From JALORV01 sp963769745 (GTDB lineage Bacteria > Pseudomonadota > Gammaproteobacteria > Burkholderiales > Burkholderiaceae_F), in NCBI GenBank assembly GCA_963769745.1, contig CAVYNB010000037.1, forward strand, positions 1-28,393: a stretch of 28,393 nucleotides of DNA. The letters run 5' to 3'. Shown here piece by piece: positions 8,426 through 16,400 of this stretch. A program made the translations under genes and the position numbers. How positions within the stretch are numbered: the stretch's first letter is position 1; each line of letters begins with the position of its first letter. Below the pieces are notes generated by a model. The model did no database searches. It had not been told where the DNA came from and saw only the letters and a program-made list of their open reading frames with translations.

Positions 8426-10444
8426 GTGACACGCGTCCGCTTCCTTCAGGTTTTGCTCGACCTGCCGCTCGAGTCGCCGCTCGATTATGCGAACACCGAG
8501 GCCGATGCTGGCGATGCTGTCGTCGGCATGCGCTGTGTCGTGCCGCTCGGGCGTCGCAAAGCAGTCGGCCTCGTCGTCGGCACCTCCAATGCCACGGCAC
8601 TCGACCCCGCGCGCATCAAGCCGGTCTCGCGTCTGCTCGATGAGATCGGCCCGCTCGATGCGCACTGGCTGGGTCTGACCCGCTTCGCTGCCGACTACTA
8701 CCAGCATGCGTGGGGCGAGGTCGCGCTGCCCGCACTGCCGCCTGCAATGCGTCAGCTTCCCGGCCCGCGTTATGCCCAGGCCCTCGCCCGCCTGCGTTCC
8801 GCGGGAGTGGTCGCCACGACCGCGGAATCGACTCAACGACCTGCGCTGACTGACGAACAGTCGCGTGCCGTGGAGCGGCTGACGGCGGCCGCCGGATTTG
8901 CTCCTTCATTGCTGTTCGGTGTCACCGGCAGTGGCAAGACCGAGGTCTACCTGTCGGTGATCGAGCAGACCCTGGCGACTCGGCCGGAGTCGCAGGCGCT
9001 GCTGCTGGTGCCCGAGATCAACCTCACGCCCCAGCTCGAGTCGCAGGTCCGGGCGCGCTTTCCGAGCTACGGAGTCGTCGCATTGCATAGCGGATTGGCA
9101 GCCGGGGAACGTGCGGCCGCCTGGCTCGCGGCGCACGAGGGCCGCGCGCGCGTTGTCATCGGCACGCGGCTCGCGGTCTTCGCTTCGCTGCCGCGCCTGG
9201 CGCTCATCGTCGTCGACGAAGAGCACGATCCGTCGTACAAGGCGGGCGAAGGGGTGCGCTACTCGGCGCGCGATCTCGCGGTCAAGCGCGCGCAGCTGCT
9301 CGGGATTCCGGTGATCCTCGGCTCGGCTACGCCGTCGCTCGAAAGCTGGTCGCAGGCCCGCGCCGGCCGCTACCAGTTGCAGACGCTCACCCAGCGGGCC
9401 ACGACCGAGGACTGGATTGCGCCCAGCATCGAACTCATCGATCCGGGCGCCGCACGGCTCGTCTCGGGCGTCGCGCCGGCGATCGAGTCGGCGCTGTCGG
9501 AGTCGCTGCAGCGGGGCGAGCAGTCGCTGGTGTTTCTCAACCGTCGCGGCTATGCACCGGTGGTCGCCTGCGAGGCCTGCGGGTGGCTGTCGAACTGTCC
9601 CAACTGCGCGGCGTATGCGGTGTTCCACAAACCGGATCGCACGCTGCGTTGTCACCATTGCGGCTGGAGCAGTCCGGTGCCGCGATCGTGCCCGACCTGC
9701 GGCAACAGCGCGCTGCAGGGCATCGGCCGCGGCACGCAGCGCATCGAGGAGTCGCTGCAGCAGCTCCTGCCGACTGCGCGCGTGCTGCGCATCGATCGGG
9801 ACTCGACGCGGCGGCGCGACTCCGCGGCCCGTGCTTTCGATTCCGTGCATCGTGGCGACGTCGATGTGCTGGTCGGCACGCAGATGGTCGCCAAGGGGCA
9901 CGACTTCCGCAACGTCGCACTCGTCGTGGTGCTGAATGCCGACAGCCAGCTGGCGTCGCAGGACTTCCGGGCATCGGAGCGCCTGTTCGCGACGCTGGTG
10001 CAGGTGGTCGGCCGTGCGGGCCGCAGCGGCGGTCCGAGCCGCGCGCTCGTGCAGACGCGCTTTCCACAGCATCCGCTGTTTGCAGCACTGGCGCGACAGG
10101 ACTACGCGGCCTTTGCCGATGCGCTGCTGGCCGAGCGGGGTCGTGCCGGCATGCCGCCGACGAGTCATCAGGCCCTGCTGACGGCCGAGGCGCGCCGGCT
10201 GGACGATGCGGTCGCCTTCCTGCGCACGGCGGTCGAACTGGCCGCGGATCCGGTCGATGTACGGATCTACGATCCGGTGCCCATGGCGCTCGCGCGGCGC
10301 GCCGGCATCGAACGCGCGCAGCTTCTGGTGGAAGCGGCCCAGCGCGGGCCGCTGCATGCCTTCCTGCGCGCCTGGCTGGGCGAACTGCGTGCGCGGAAGT
10401 CCGGCGTACGCTGGCAGATCGAGGTCGACCCTGCAGAAATCTGA
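8426..10444 (+). CDS. priA: Primosomal protein N' (replication restart helicase)
   Basis: PriA recognises stalled or collapsed forks and reloads the replicative helicase. The protein has 672 residues. The N-terminal 3'-end binding domain (residues 1-105) begins TRVRFLQVLLDLPLESPLDY. The helicase part has the P-loop GVTGSGKT (165-172) and the DEEH box (264-267). Eight cysteines that bind two zinc ions are at 382, 385, 391, 394, 409, 412, 422 and 425. The C-terminal helicase motifs include GTQMVAKGHDF and QVVGRAGRSG. It is somewhat shorter than the E. coli protein (about 730), mostly between the DNA-binding and helicase parts. The GTG start at 8426 fits the family start, but no strong ribosome binding site is seen. 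Confidence 0.96.
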   Translation: MTRVRFLQVLLDLPLESPLDYANTEADAGDAVVGMRCVVPLGRRKAVGLVVGTSNATALDPARIKPVSRLLDEIGPLDAHWLGLTRFAADYYQHAWGEVALPALPPAMRQLPGPRYAQALARLRSAGVVATTAESTQRPALTDEQSRAVERLTAAAGFAPSLLFGVTGSGKTEVYLSVIEQTLATRPESQALLLVPEINLTPQLESQVRARFPSYGVVALHSGLAAGERAAAWLAAHEGRARVVIGTRLAVFASLPRLALIVVDEEHDPSYKAGEGVRYSARDLAVKRAQLLGIPVILGSATPSLESWSQARAGRYQLQTLTQRATTEDWIAPSIELIDPGAARLVSGVAPAIESALSESLQRGEQSLVFLNRRGYAPVVACEACGWLSNCPNCAAYAVFHKPDRTLRCHHCGWSSPVPRSCPTCGNSALQGIGRGTQRIEESLQQLLPTARVLRIDRDSTRRRDSAARAFDSVHRGDVDVLVGTQMVAKGHDFRNVALVVVLNADSQLASQDFRASERLFATLVQVVGRAGRSGGPSRALVQTRFPQHPLFAALARQDYAAFADALLAERGRAGMPPTSHQALLTAEARRLDDAVAFLRTAVELAADPVDVRIYDPVPMALARRAGIERAQLLVEAAQRGPLHAFLRAWLGELRARKSGVRWQIEVDPAEI

Positions 10445-10511
10445 GAGCGTGGAATAACGGCGCCGGGCCGTGTGTTTGCTGTAGGTTCCACAACCCCTAC
10501 AGGAGCTCGTG

Positions 10512-10908
10512 ATGCGCAAGAGTCTGGCGGTGCTGGTCGCCGCAGCAGTCATTGGTGTGACCGGATGTTCCACCATGGACTCGATGATGGGAGCGCCGCC
10601 GGCTCCGACCAAGGTGATGGATGGCGTGTCTGACCAACAGCGCCGGCATGACGCTGTATACGTTCGACAAGGACACGGCCGGCGGCGGCAAGAGCGTCTG
10701 CAACGGTCCGTGCGCGGCCAACTGGCCGCCACTGCTGGCGGCTGCGGACGCCAAGGCGCAAGGCGACTACTCGATCATCACGCGTGACGACGGCACGAAG
10801 CAGTGGGCCTACAAGGGCAAGCCGCTGTACCTGTGGGTCAAGGACAGCAAGCCGGGTGACCGCACCGGTGACGGCTTCAACAACGCATGGCGGTTGGCGC
10901 GCAGCTAA
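10512..10908 (+). pseudogene. COG4315-type repeat lipoprotein, one frame break
   Basis: The start at ATG 10512 (AGGAG at 10501-10505) gives a lipoprotein signal with Cys19 (GVTGC). After TKVMDGV the frame is lost near 10629, and the family continues in another frame as LTNSAGMTLYTFDKDTAGGG and so on to the TAA at 10906-10908. Removing the one T at 10629 restores a 131-residue protein. This has the two aromatic-Asp repeat motifs (YTFDKD and LYLWVKD) and the C-NGPCAANWPP segment typical of COG4315 secreted repeat proteins. Such proteins are often found beside an ECF sigma/anti-sigma pair, as here. Their role is unclear. The single base may be a sequence error. Confidence 0.85.
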
Positions 10909-10911
10909 TAC

Positions 10912-11454
10912 ATGGTGGCCGGACCGGGCTTCAGCGCTGCCGACGCGGAACACTGGATTCCGCGCCTGCGGCGCTATGCCCAGGCACTCACTGGACAGCG
11001 CGAGGCCGCTGACGATCTGATCCAGGACACGCTCGAGCGCGCCTGGCGCAAGCGGGCACTCTGGCGGCCCGGCACCGACCTGCGGGCGTGGCTCTTCACA
11101 GTGATGCACAACGTCCATGTCAACCGCGCCCGCGCGGCCCGGCCGACCGAGTCGCTCGACGAGGACGGCGCCGCGGCGGCGACGGTTGCAGCACAGGTGT
11201 CCGGTCAGTCGGCCGAAAGTGGCGTCGTGCTGTCCGAGCTGCGTGTCGCGCTGATGCGCTTGTCCGAAGAGCAGCGCCAGGTGATCCTTCTCGTCGGACT
11301 CGAACAGATGAGCTATGCAGAAGCCGCTGGAGTGCTGGATGTGCCGATCGGTACAGTGATGTCGCGCCTGGCGCGCGGGCGCGAACAGTTGCGCGTACTG
11401 CTGGCGCAGGGAGCGCCCGTTACCTCCGGCGCAGCTTTGTGGCGGGTGAAATAG
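10912..11454 (+). CDS. ECF-type RNA polymerase sigma factor
   Basis: The protein has 180 residues with the two sigma-70 regions of an extracytoplasmic-function factor. Region 2 is at about residues 15-75 (REAADDLIQDTLERAWRK, then LRAWLFTVMHNVHVNRAR). Region 4 is at about 115-165 (RLSEEQRQVILLVGLEQMSY, then the helix-turn-helix AAGVLDVPIGTVMSRLARGR). It starts three bases after the COG4315 lipoprotein stop and ends two bases before the anti-sigma start, so the three form one operon with coupled translation. The sigma factor probably drives this operon itself, as is usual for ECF factors. The inducing signal is unknown. Confidence 0.93.
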   Translation: MVAGPGFSAADAEHWIPRLRRYAQALTGQREAADDLIQDTLERAWRKRALWRPGTDLRAWLFTVMHNVHVNRARAARPTESLDEDGAAAATVAAQVSGQSAESGVVLSELRVALMRLSEEQRQVILLVGLEQMSYAEAAGVLDVPIGTVMSRLARGREQLRVLLAQGAPVTSGAALWRVK

Positions 11455-11456
11455 AC

Positions 11457-12194
11457 ATGAACGAAGATCGACTGCACGCCTACGTCGACGGACAGTCGAC
11501 GGACGCCGAGCGCCGCGAGGTGGAGGAACTGCTCGCGCGTGATGCCTCCTCGGCCGCGCGGGTACGCGCGTACGAAGAGCAGAACCGGGCGCTGCACGAC
11601 CTCTTCGATCCGGTGCTCGACGAACCGCACGCGCTGAAGGTTCCGACGAATGACGCCGTGCGCTGGCAACGCTGGGGTGGTCTGGCGGCAACACTGGTAC
11701 TTGGCGTGGCACTCGGGTTCGTCGCACGCGGATGGATGTCTACGGGTCAGTCGCGGCCGCCGATTGCGCGCGAGGTGGCACTGGCCCACGCGGCCTATGT
11801 GCCGGAAGTGCGGCACCCCGTCGAGGTAGCTGCGTCGGAAGAGCAGCACCTCGTCGGCTGGCTGTCGAAGCGGCTGGCGACGCCGATCCGCGCACCGTCG
11901 CTCGCGACCGCGGGCTATCAGTTGCTCGGCGGCCGGTTGCTGCCGCCGTCCCATCCGAGCGACCCTGCACCGTTGGCGCTACTGATGTACGAGAACGCGC
12001 AGGGCCGCCGCCTCTCATTGCTGATCAAGCGCGAGTCGACCAATGCCGAGACGGCCTTCCGCTATTCCGAAGACGGACCCACGCGCGTGTTCTACTGGAT
12101 CGACGGTCCGCTGGGCTACGCGCTTGCCGGAGACTTGCCGAAGGACGAACTGCAGACCATTGCGCGCCTGGTGTACCGGCAGCTCAATCCATAG
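11457..12194 (+). CDS. Membrane anti-sigma factor
   Basis: The protein has 245 residues. The N-terminal cytoplasmic part begins MNEDRLHAYVDGQSTDAERR, a typical anti-sigma start with a conserved zinc-finger-like fold. The HxxxCxxC zinc motif is absent, so it is a zinc-free variant. One transmembrane segment lies at about residues 73-94, followed by a periplasmic domain of about 150 residues that would sense the signal. The frame is open far upstream, but ATG 11457 lies two bases after the sigma stop and gives the family start. It is predicted to hold the sigma factor at the inner membrane until a periplasmic signal releases it. Confidence 0.88.
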   Translation: MNEDRLHAYVDGQSTDAERREVEELLARDASSAARVRAYEEQNRALHDLFDPVLDEPHALKVPTNDAVRWQRWGGLAATLVLGVALGFVARGWMSTGQSRPPIAREVALAHAAYVPEVRHPVEVAASEEQHLVGWLSKRLATPIRAPSLATAGYQLLGGRLLPPSHPSDPAPLALLMYENAQGRRLSLLIKRESTNAETAFRYSEDGPTRVFYWIDGPLGYALAGDLPKDELQTIARLVYRQLNP

Positions 12195-12222
12195 ACGGCG
12201 CGCGGCCGGGCGACGCCAATGA

Positions 12223-12246
12223 AAACGGGCGCCGCAGCGCCCGTTT
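12223..12246. terminator. Terminator between anti-sigma and cytochrome genes
   Basis: AAACGGGCGC (12223-12232) pairs perfectly with GCGCCCGTTT (12237-12246) around loop CGCA and is flanked by A and T runs. It is placed between two converging genes and should act on both strands. Confidence 0.9.
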
Positions 12247-12266
12247 CGTTTGAAGAATGTGCCGAG

Positions 12267-13334
12267 CTACTTGGCAGCCGCCAGCATGTACTCGACGGCG
12301 GCACGCAGGTCTGCGTCACTCGCACTCGCGACGGCGCCCTTGGGCGGCATCGCACCCTTGCCTTTGACGACCGATGCGACGAGCGCATCGACGCCGAGCT
12401 TGCTGCGCGCGGCCCAGGCGGCCTTGTCACCGAACTTCGGCGCGCCCGCTACGCCGGCGGCGTGGCAGGCATTGCATCCCATTGCGTAGACCTTGGCGCC
12501 ATCCGCCTTGGCCGGAGCCGCCGGGGCAGCGGCCGCGGCTGCAACCGGTGCGGCGGCCGCGGCGGGTGCGCCGGTCGATCGATTGAACATGTACTGCACC
12601 GCCGACTTGAGTTCGGCATCGGTCAGATCAGCCATCCCACCGCGCGCCGGCATCCCGCCGTGCCCCTTGATGGCCGCTGACGTCGCCGCGTCCAGGCCCA
12701 TGGACGCACGCTTTGTCCAGGCCGCCCGGTCACCGATCTTCGGCGCGCCATTGAGTCCCTCGGTGTGGCAGTTGCCGCACGACGCCAGCACGATCTGTTC
12801 GCCGGTACGCACGCCCGACTTGGCCACGGCCGCGGCAGGCGCCGCCGGCTCCTTGAATTTGGCGCCGGACAGGTTCGCCATGTGGACGACGGCGCGCGCG
12901 ACTTCGATCGGATCGAGGTCGGCATTGCCGCCCTTCGCCGGCATCGTCTTGAAACCCTCGACCGCGTGCTTGACCAGCGTGTCGTAGCCTTGCTTGAGGC
13001 GCGGCGCCCAGGCGCCGGCATCGCCGGTTTTCGGTGCGCCCGCCGCGCCGGTGGCGTGGCATGCACTGCATGCAAGCTTGTAGACGGCCTCGCCATCCTG
13101 AAGCGTGCGCGGGCCACCGGCAGCACCGGCAAAGGCAATGGAGCCGACCGGACGCAGTCGCTCGGCGATCGCTTCGGGCGTCATCGCATCGGATCCGGCC
13201 CCGCCGACTTTCTGCCCGGTCACGAACGTGGCCAGCAGGATGATCACGATCACCGGGACGACGAAGGCCAGAATGACGACCGTGATCAGCTGTCGCGGCG
13301 TCTTGATCGGCGAAGTGTGGTGGTCGCTCGACAT
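12267..13334 (-). CDS. Membrane-anchored triheme cytochrome c (c5-like domains)
   Basis: The protein has 355 residues. An N-terminal membrane segment (residues 17-40) keeps it on the periplasmic face of the inner membrane. Three class I cytochrome domains follow, each with a haem-binding CxxCH: CSACH (89-93), CGNCH (186-190) and CNACH (287-291). Each has a likely distal Met in a MPAKGG-type loop (Met131, Met228, Met329). The domains are alike (each has GAP-K-GD-AW after the haem motif), so they arose by duplication. They are separated by Ala/Pro linkers. A good AGGAG precedes the ATG. It probably carries electrons in the respiratory chain; the partner oxidase is not in the window. The start ATG is on the minus strand at 13332-13334. 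Confidence 0.93.
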   Translation of the reverse strand: MSSDHHTSPIKTPRQLITVVILAFVVPVIVIILLATFVTGQKVGGAGSDAMTPEAIAERLRPVGSIAFAGAAGGPRTLQDGEAVYKLACSACHATGAAGAPKTGDAGAWAPRLKQGYDTLVKHAVEGFKTMPAKGGNADLDPIEVARAVVHMANLSGAKFKEPAAPAAAVAKSGVRTGEQIVLASCGNCHTEGLNGAPKIGDRAAWTKRASMGLDAATSAAIKGHGGMPARGGMADLTDAELKSAVQYMFNRSTGAPAAAAAPVAAAAAAPAAPAKADGAKVYAMGCNACHAAGVAGAPKFGDKAAWAARSKLGVDALVASVVKGKGAMPPKGAVASASDADLRAAVEYMLAAAK

Positions 13335-13406
13335 AGGGCTCCTGGCTGCGTGTGCGACGGCGCTGCTCGGGGCGGAATGGAATGCGAAATCGAGAGCGCT
13401 TTAATG

Positions 13407-13426
13407 GCAGGGCGCGATCGCCCTGC
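13407..13426 (-). promoter_or_regulatory. Hairpin upstream of the cytochrome gene
   Basis: The perfect inverted repeat GCAGGGCG / CGCCCTGC with loop CGAT lies about 75 bases before the cytochrome start. Further upstream on the minus strand is TATACT (complement of 13437-13442), a good -10 box, so the repeat would be in the leader RNA or serve as a protein site. Confidence 0.35.
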
Positions 13427-13610
13427 GAAGCGCATGAGTATAGCGTGCGAGCCTCTTCCGACTGCCCTCACGCCTCGCGTTGCGAGTGACTCTGCGAGCG
13501 GTGCGCAGCGAAACCCGTTACCATCCGCCCCACGCTCGCGCACCCGCCGGGTAGTGCCCAGCGCGCCGGAATGTCAGCTCGCGCCGGGTGAGCGGTCGCA
13601 TCGCAGGCAC

Positions 13611-13686
13611 GCGCCTGTAGCTCAGTGGATAGAGTACTGGCCTCCGAAGCCAGGGGTCGTGGGTTCGAATCCCGCCAGGCGCGCCA
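13611..13686 (+). tRNA. tRNA-Arg, anticodon CCG
   Basis: The acceptor arms GCGCCTG (13611-13617) and CAGGCGC (13676-13682) pair fully. The D arm with AGCTCAGTGGATAGAGT, the anticodon stem CTGGC/GCCAG with loop CTCCGAA, and the T arm GGGTTCGAATCCC are all present. The anticodon CCG (13644-13646) reads the Arg codon CGG. The discriminator base is G (13683), and CCA (13684-13686) is encoded. Confidence 0.97.
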
Positions 13687-13771
13687 ACTTCGTTATGCCC
13701 TTACTAGAAGTTGCGCTCCCACGTGCGGTCGCGCAGAGCGCCACATGCGCTCGGATTCAGGTGAGGCGAAG

Positions 13772-14662
13772 ATGAGCGACTCTGTTGCTGTGATTGGCTT
13801 AGGGGCGATGGGTCTGGGTATGGCCCAGTCGCTGCGCCGGGCCGGCTTTCATGTTCGCGCTTGCGACGTTCGTTCTGAGGTTGCGCAGACGTTCGCGGCG
13901 GACGGCGGCACGGCATGCGCAACGCCAGCCGAGGCGGCGGCCGCTGCGGACATCGTCGTGAGCGTGGTGGTAAACGCTGCACAGACCGAGGGCGTGCTCT
14001 TCGGCGAAAGCGGTGCGGCCCGGACGATGCGCAAGGGCTGTGTCTTTGTGATGTGCTCGACGGTCGATCCGGACTGGTCGATTGCACTCGAACAGCGCCT
14101 GGCGGACCTCGGAATCCTGTACCTGGATGCGCCGATTTCAGGCGGGGCCGCGAAGGCTGCGGCTGGCACGATGACCATGATGACGGCCGGCCGACCTGAG
14201 GCCTATGCGAAGGCCGGGCGTGTGCTCGACGCGATGGCCGCAAACGTTTACCGGCTGGGCGACTGCGCCGGCAACGGAAGCAAGGTAAAGATCATCAATC
14301 AGCTGTTGGCCGGAGTGCATATCGCGGCGGCGGCCGAGGCGATGGCGCTGGGCTTGCGCGTGGGAGTCGATCCGCAGGCGCTTTACGAAGTCATCACGCA
14401 TAGCGCGGGAAGCAGCTGGATGTTCGAAAACCGGATGGCGCACGTTCTGACGGGCGACTACGCACCGTTGTCCGCCGTCGACATCTTCGTCAAGGACTTG
14501 GGGCTGGTCCTCGATACGGCGCGAGCCACCAAGTTCCCACTGCCGCTATCGGCGACTGCGCATCAGATGTTCATGCAGGCTTCGTCGGCCGGGCATGGGA
14601 GAGAGGACGACTCGGCCGTCATCAAGATCTTTCCCGGGATCAGGTTGCCGGCCAAAGTCTGA
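13772..14662 (+). CDS. NAD(P)-dependent dehydrogenase, 3-hydroxyisobutyrate / L-threonate dehydrogenase family
   Basis: The protein has 296 residues of the beta-hydroxyacid dehydrogenase family. The N-terminal Rossmann motif is VIGLGAMGLGMAQ (residues 7-19). The substrate loop DAPISGGAAKAAAGT (119-133) and the catalytic Lys173 in GNGSKVKIIN follow, and the C-terminal half is the helical domain. The wording of the start and of the DAPISGG loop is closest in my memory to L-threonate dehydrogenase (LtnD), but 3-hydroxyisobutyrate and tartronate semialdehyde reductases share these motifs, so the substrate is open. No companion catabolic genes are nearby. ATG 13772 has GAGG at 13763-13766. It converges on the pirin gene, 13 bases away. 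Confidence 0.85.
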   Translation: MSDSVAVIGLGAMGLGMAQSLRRAGFHVRACDVRSEVAQTFAADGGTACATPAEAAAAADIVVSVVVNAAQTEGVLFGESGAARTMRKGCVFVMCSTVDPDWSIALEQRLADLGILYLDAPISGGAAKAAAGTMTMMTAGRPEAYAKAGRVLDAMAANVYRLGDCAGNGSKVKIINQLLAGVHIAAAAEAMALGLRVGVDPQALYEVITHSAGSSWMFENRMAHVLTGDYAPLSAVDIFVKDLGLVLDTARATKFPLPLSATAHQMFMQASSAGHGREDDSAVIKIFPGIRLPAKV

Positions 14663-14675
14663 AGAACGCGGTCCG

Positions 14676-15749
14676 TTACTTCACCTCAGCGCTCGCAGCG
14701 CGCTCGGCGGGACTTTCGCTGTGTCCATCCGGATGCCGCGCAAAGCGTGCTGCTTCGCGCCCGTGCACGGGTGCGGCATTGGGCCAGGGCCAGCCGCCAA
14801 ATTTCGTGCGCTGGTAGTCGGCGAAGGTCTGCGCGATCTCGGCCTGTGTGTTCATGACGAACGGGCCGTGCTGCACGACCGGCTCGCCGATCGGCCGTCC
14901 CTGCAGCAGCAGGAACTCGCTCACTGAATTGCCGTTGACGAGTTCCGTGGCCACATCGGCACGGACTTCGATCGCGGCAGGGCCACTGATTTTTTCTCCG
15001 CCGACAGTGACGGGACCGCCCTTGAACAGATACAGATTGCGCCGCGTTCCAGCGTTGGCGGCGGGCACAGCCCATTGCGCCCCGGGGCTCATGCGAATCG
15101 TCCAGATGGCGATGTCGGCCTGCTCGCGTGCGGCCCAGGAATCGGGCGGCGGAGCAAGCGGCTGCATGACGCCTTCCCTTGCGGACGCTGAGCCGTCGCG
15201 CAGCGCGCCCGCAATCACCGCGATCTCGGTCGTCGCGCCCCGGCTATCGGTCACGACGCGGCGGGGAATGTCCTCCGACCAGAACATCGTGAAGTGCGGT
15301 GCCGACATCTTGGAAGCTGCCGGCAGGTTGAGCCAGATCTGGAACAGTTCCAGCGGGTTGGGCTCAGCGTCGTCGAGCAGAGGAAACATTTCCGAGTGCA
15401 CGACGCCGCGGCCTGTGGTGAGCCACTGCACGTCGCCGCGGCCATAGCGCGCGGCGGCGCCGAGGGAGTCGGCGTGGTCGATGAGTCCCTTGCGTACGAC
15501 CGTCACGGTTTCGAAACCGCGGTGCGGATGCGCGGGAAAGCCCGGCACCGAGTCACCGTGGTACATGCTCCAGCCGTCCTTGCGACTGAAGTCCTGGCCG
15601 ATCGCGCGGCCGGCGAGCGAGTCCGCCGGACCAAGGCGCCCGTTGCCGCGGGGATACGCGTCGTCGTGATAGACGCAGAACAGGAAGGGGTCCGCGGTTT
15701 CCCACGGAAATCCGAGAGGCTTGATCTGCAGGACGGGACGGTTCGACAT
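14676..15749 (-). CDS. Pirin family protein
   Basis: The protein has 357 residues with the two cupin domains of pirins. The N-terminal cupin holds the metal ligands His74 and His76 (HPHRGFETVT) and His118 and Glu120 (GRGVVHSEMF), which fits an iron-binding pirin. Some bacterial pirins oxidise quercetin, others bind regulators or enzymes, and the role here is unknown. The frame is open further up, but MSNRPVLQIKPLGFPW at 15749 is the family-like start. The C-terminal 40 residues are a hydrophilic tail rich in Ala, Arg and His. It is transcribed toward the dehydrogenase gene. Confidence 0.9.
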   Translation of the reverse strand: MSNRPVLQIKPLGFPWETADPFLFCVYHDDAYPRGNGRLGPADSLAGRAIGQDFSRKDGWSMYHGDSVPGFPAHPHRGFETVTVVRKGLIDHADSLGAAARYGRGDVQWLTTGRGVVHSEMFPLLDDAEPNPLELFQIWLNLPAASKMSAPHFTMFWSEDIPRRVVTDSRGATTEIAVIAGALRDGSASAREGVMQPLAPPPDSWAAREQADIAIWTIRMSPGAQWAVPAANAGTRRNLYLFKGGPVTVGGEKISGPAAIEVRADVATELVNGNSVSEFLLLQGRPIGEPVVQHGPFVMNTQAEIAQTFADYQRTKFGGWPWPNAAPVHGREAARFARHPDGHSESPAERAASAEVK

Positions 15750-15958
15750 GGGAGTGCACTCGATGAAAGCGAATCGCCGCAGCCTATCCGCCAGTAAACC
15801 CAAACTTGGGGCTGGGACTTTCGTAATCAAGTGGCGACTGGGATGGCCGCTTACGCTCATGTCGCGGCGTCGTCGCAGTTCGCTTTCCGCACGGTGACCG
15901 CGGTGTACGATCATCGTCCGTCGCTGTGCAATCGCGACTTCGAAGGTGCTCCCTCCTC

Positions 15959-16378
15959 ATGTCCGCCAGCAAGCCCCGTGCTCCCTCCCCGTCGAACATC
16001 GTGCTCCACACCGCCTCGCGCGTGCTCGAAGTCGCTTTCGACGACGGCGCGACGTTCCGGTTGCCGTTCGAATTCCTGCGGGTCCATTCGCCGTCGGCCG
16101 AGGTGCGCGGTCATGGGGCGGGCCAGGAGACGTTGCAGGAAGGTAAACGCGACGTGACGATCAATCAATTGGAGCCGGTCGGACACTATGCGATCAAGCC
16201 GATCTTTTCCGACGGGCACGACAGTGGCATCTATGCCTGGGATTACCTGTACGAACTCGGCATGAACCAGGAACAGCTCTGGTCGGAGTACCTCGAGCGA
16301 CTGGAGGCAGCCGGGGCGAGCCGCGATCCATCGGCCACGCCGGTGACTGCCCCTGGCCGGAGTTGTGGACATCACTGA
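15959..16378 (+). CDS. DUF971 protein (GBBH-like N-terminal domain)
   Basis: The protein has 139 residues. Residues 10-115 match DUF971, a small domain also found at the N-terminus of gamma-butyrobetaine hydroxylase: RVLEVAFDDGATFRLPFEFL, then LEPVGHYAIKPIFSDGHDSG and IYAWDYLYELG. Its function in bacteria is not settled, though it commonly lies just before ubiE in betaproteobacteria, as here. ATG 15959 is chosen from the family start; AAGGTG lies ten bases before it. ubiE starts 22 bases after the stop, so the two are probably co-transcribed. Confidence 0.85.
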   Translation: MSASKPRAPSPSNIVLHTASRVLEVAFDDGATFRLPFEFLRVHSPSAEVRGHGAGQETLQEGKRDVTINQLEPVGHYAIKPIFSDGHDSGIYAWDYLYELGMNQEQLWSEYLERLEAAGASRDPSATPVTAPGRSCGHH

Positions 16379-16400
16379 GGCGTCCCGCCCGAGCACCGCA

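Noticed and set aside
10460..10471. GCGCCGGGCCGT, matching the core of the atp-operon hairpin loops
   Set aside because: Only 12 bases match; the TCCCAA part, the pairing arms and the CTAAC tail are absent, so it is not a third copy.
8906..10732. Long open frame on the minus strand across priA
   Set aside because: It is antisense to priA, with no recognisable domain and a biased Arg/Ala composition.
16365..16400. Upstream GTG start for ubiE overlapping DUF971
   Set aside because: The extra 12 residues do not resemble UbiE starts, and ATG 16401 matches the family.
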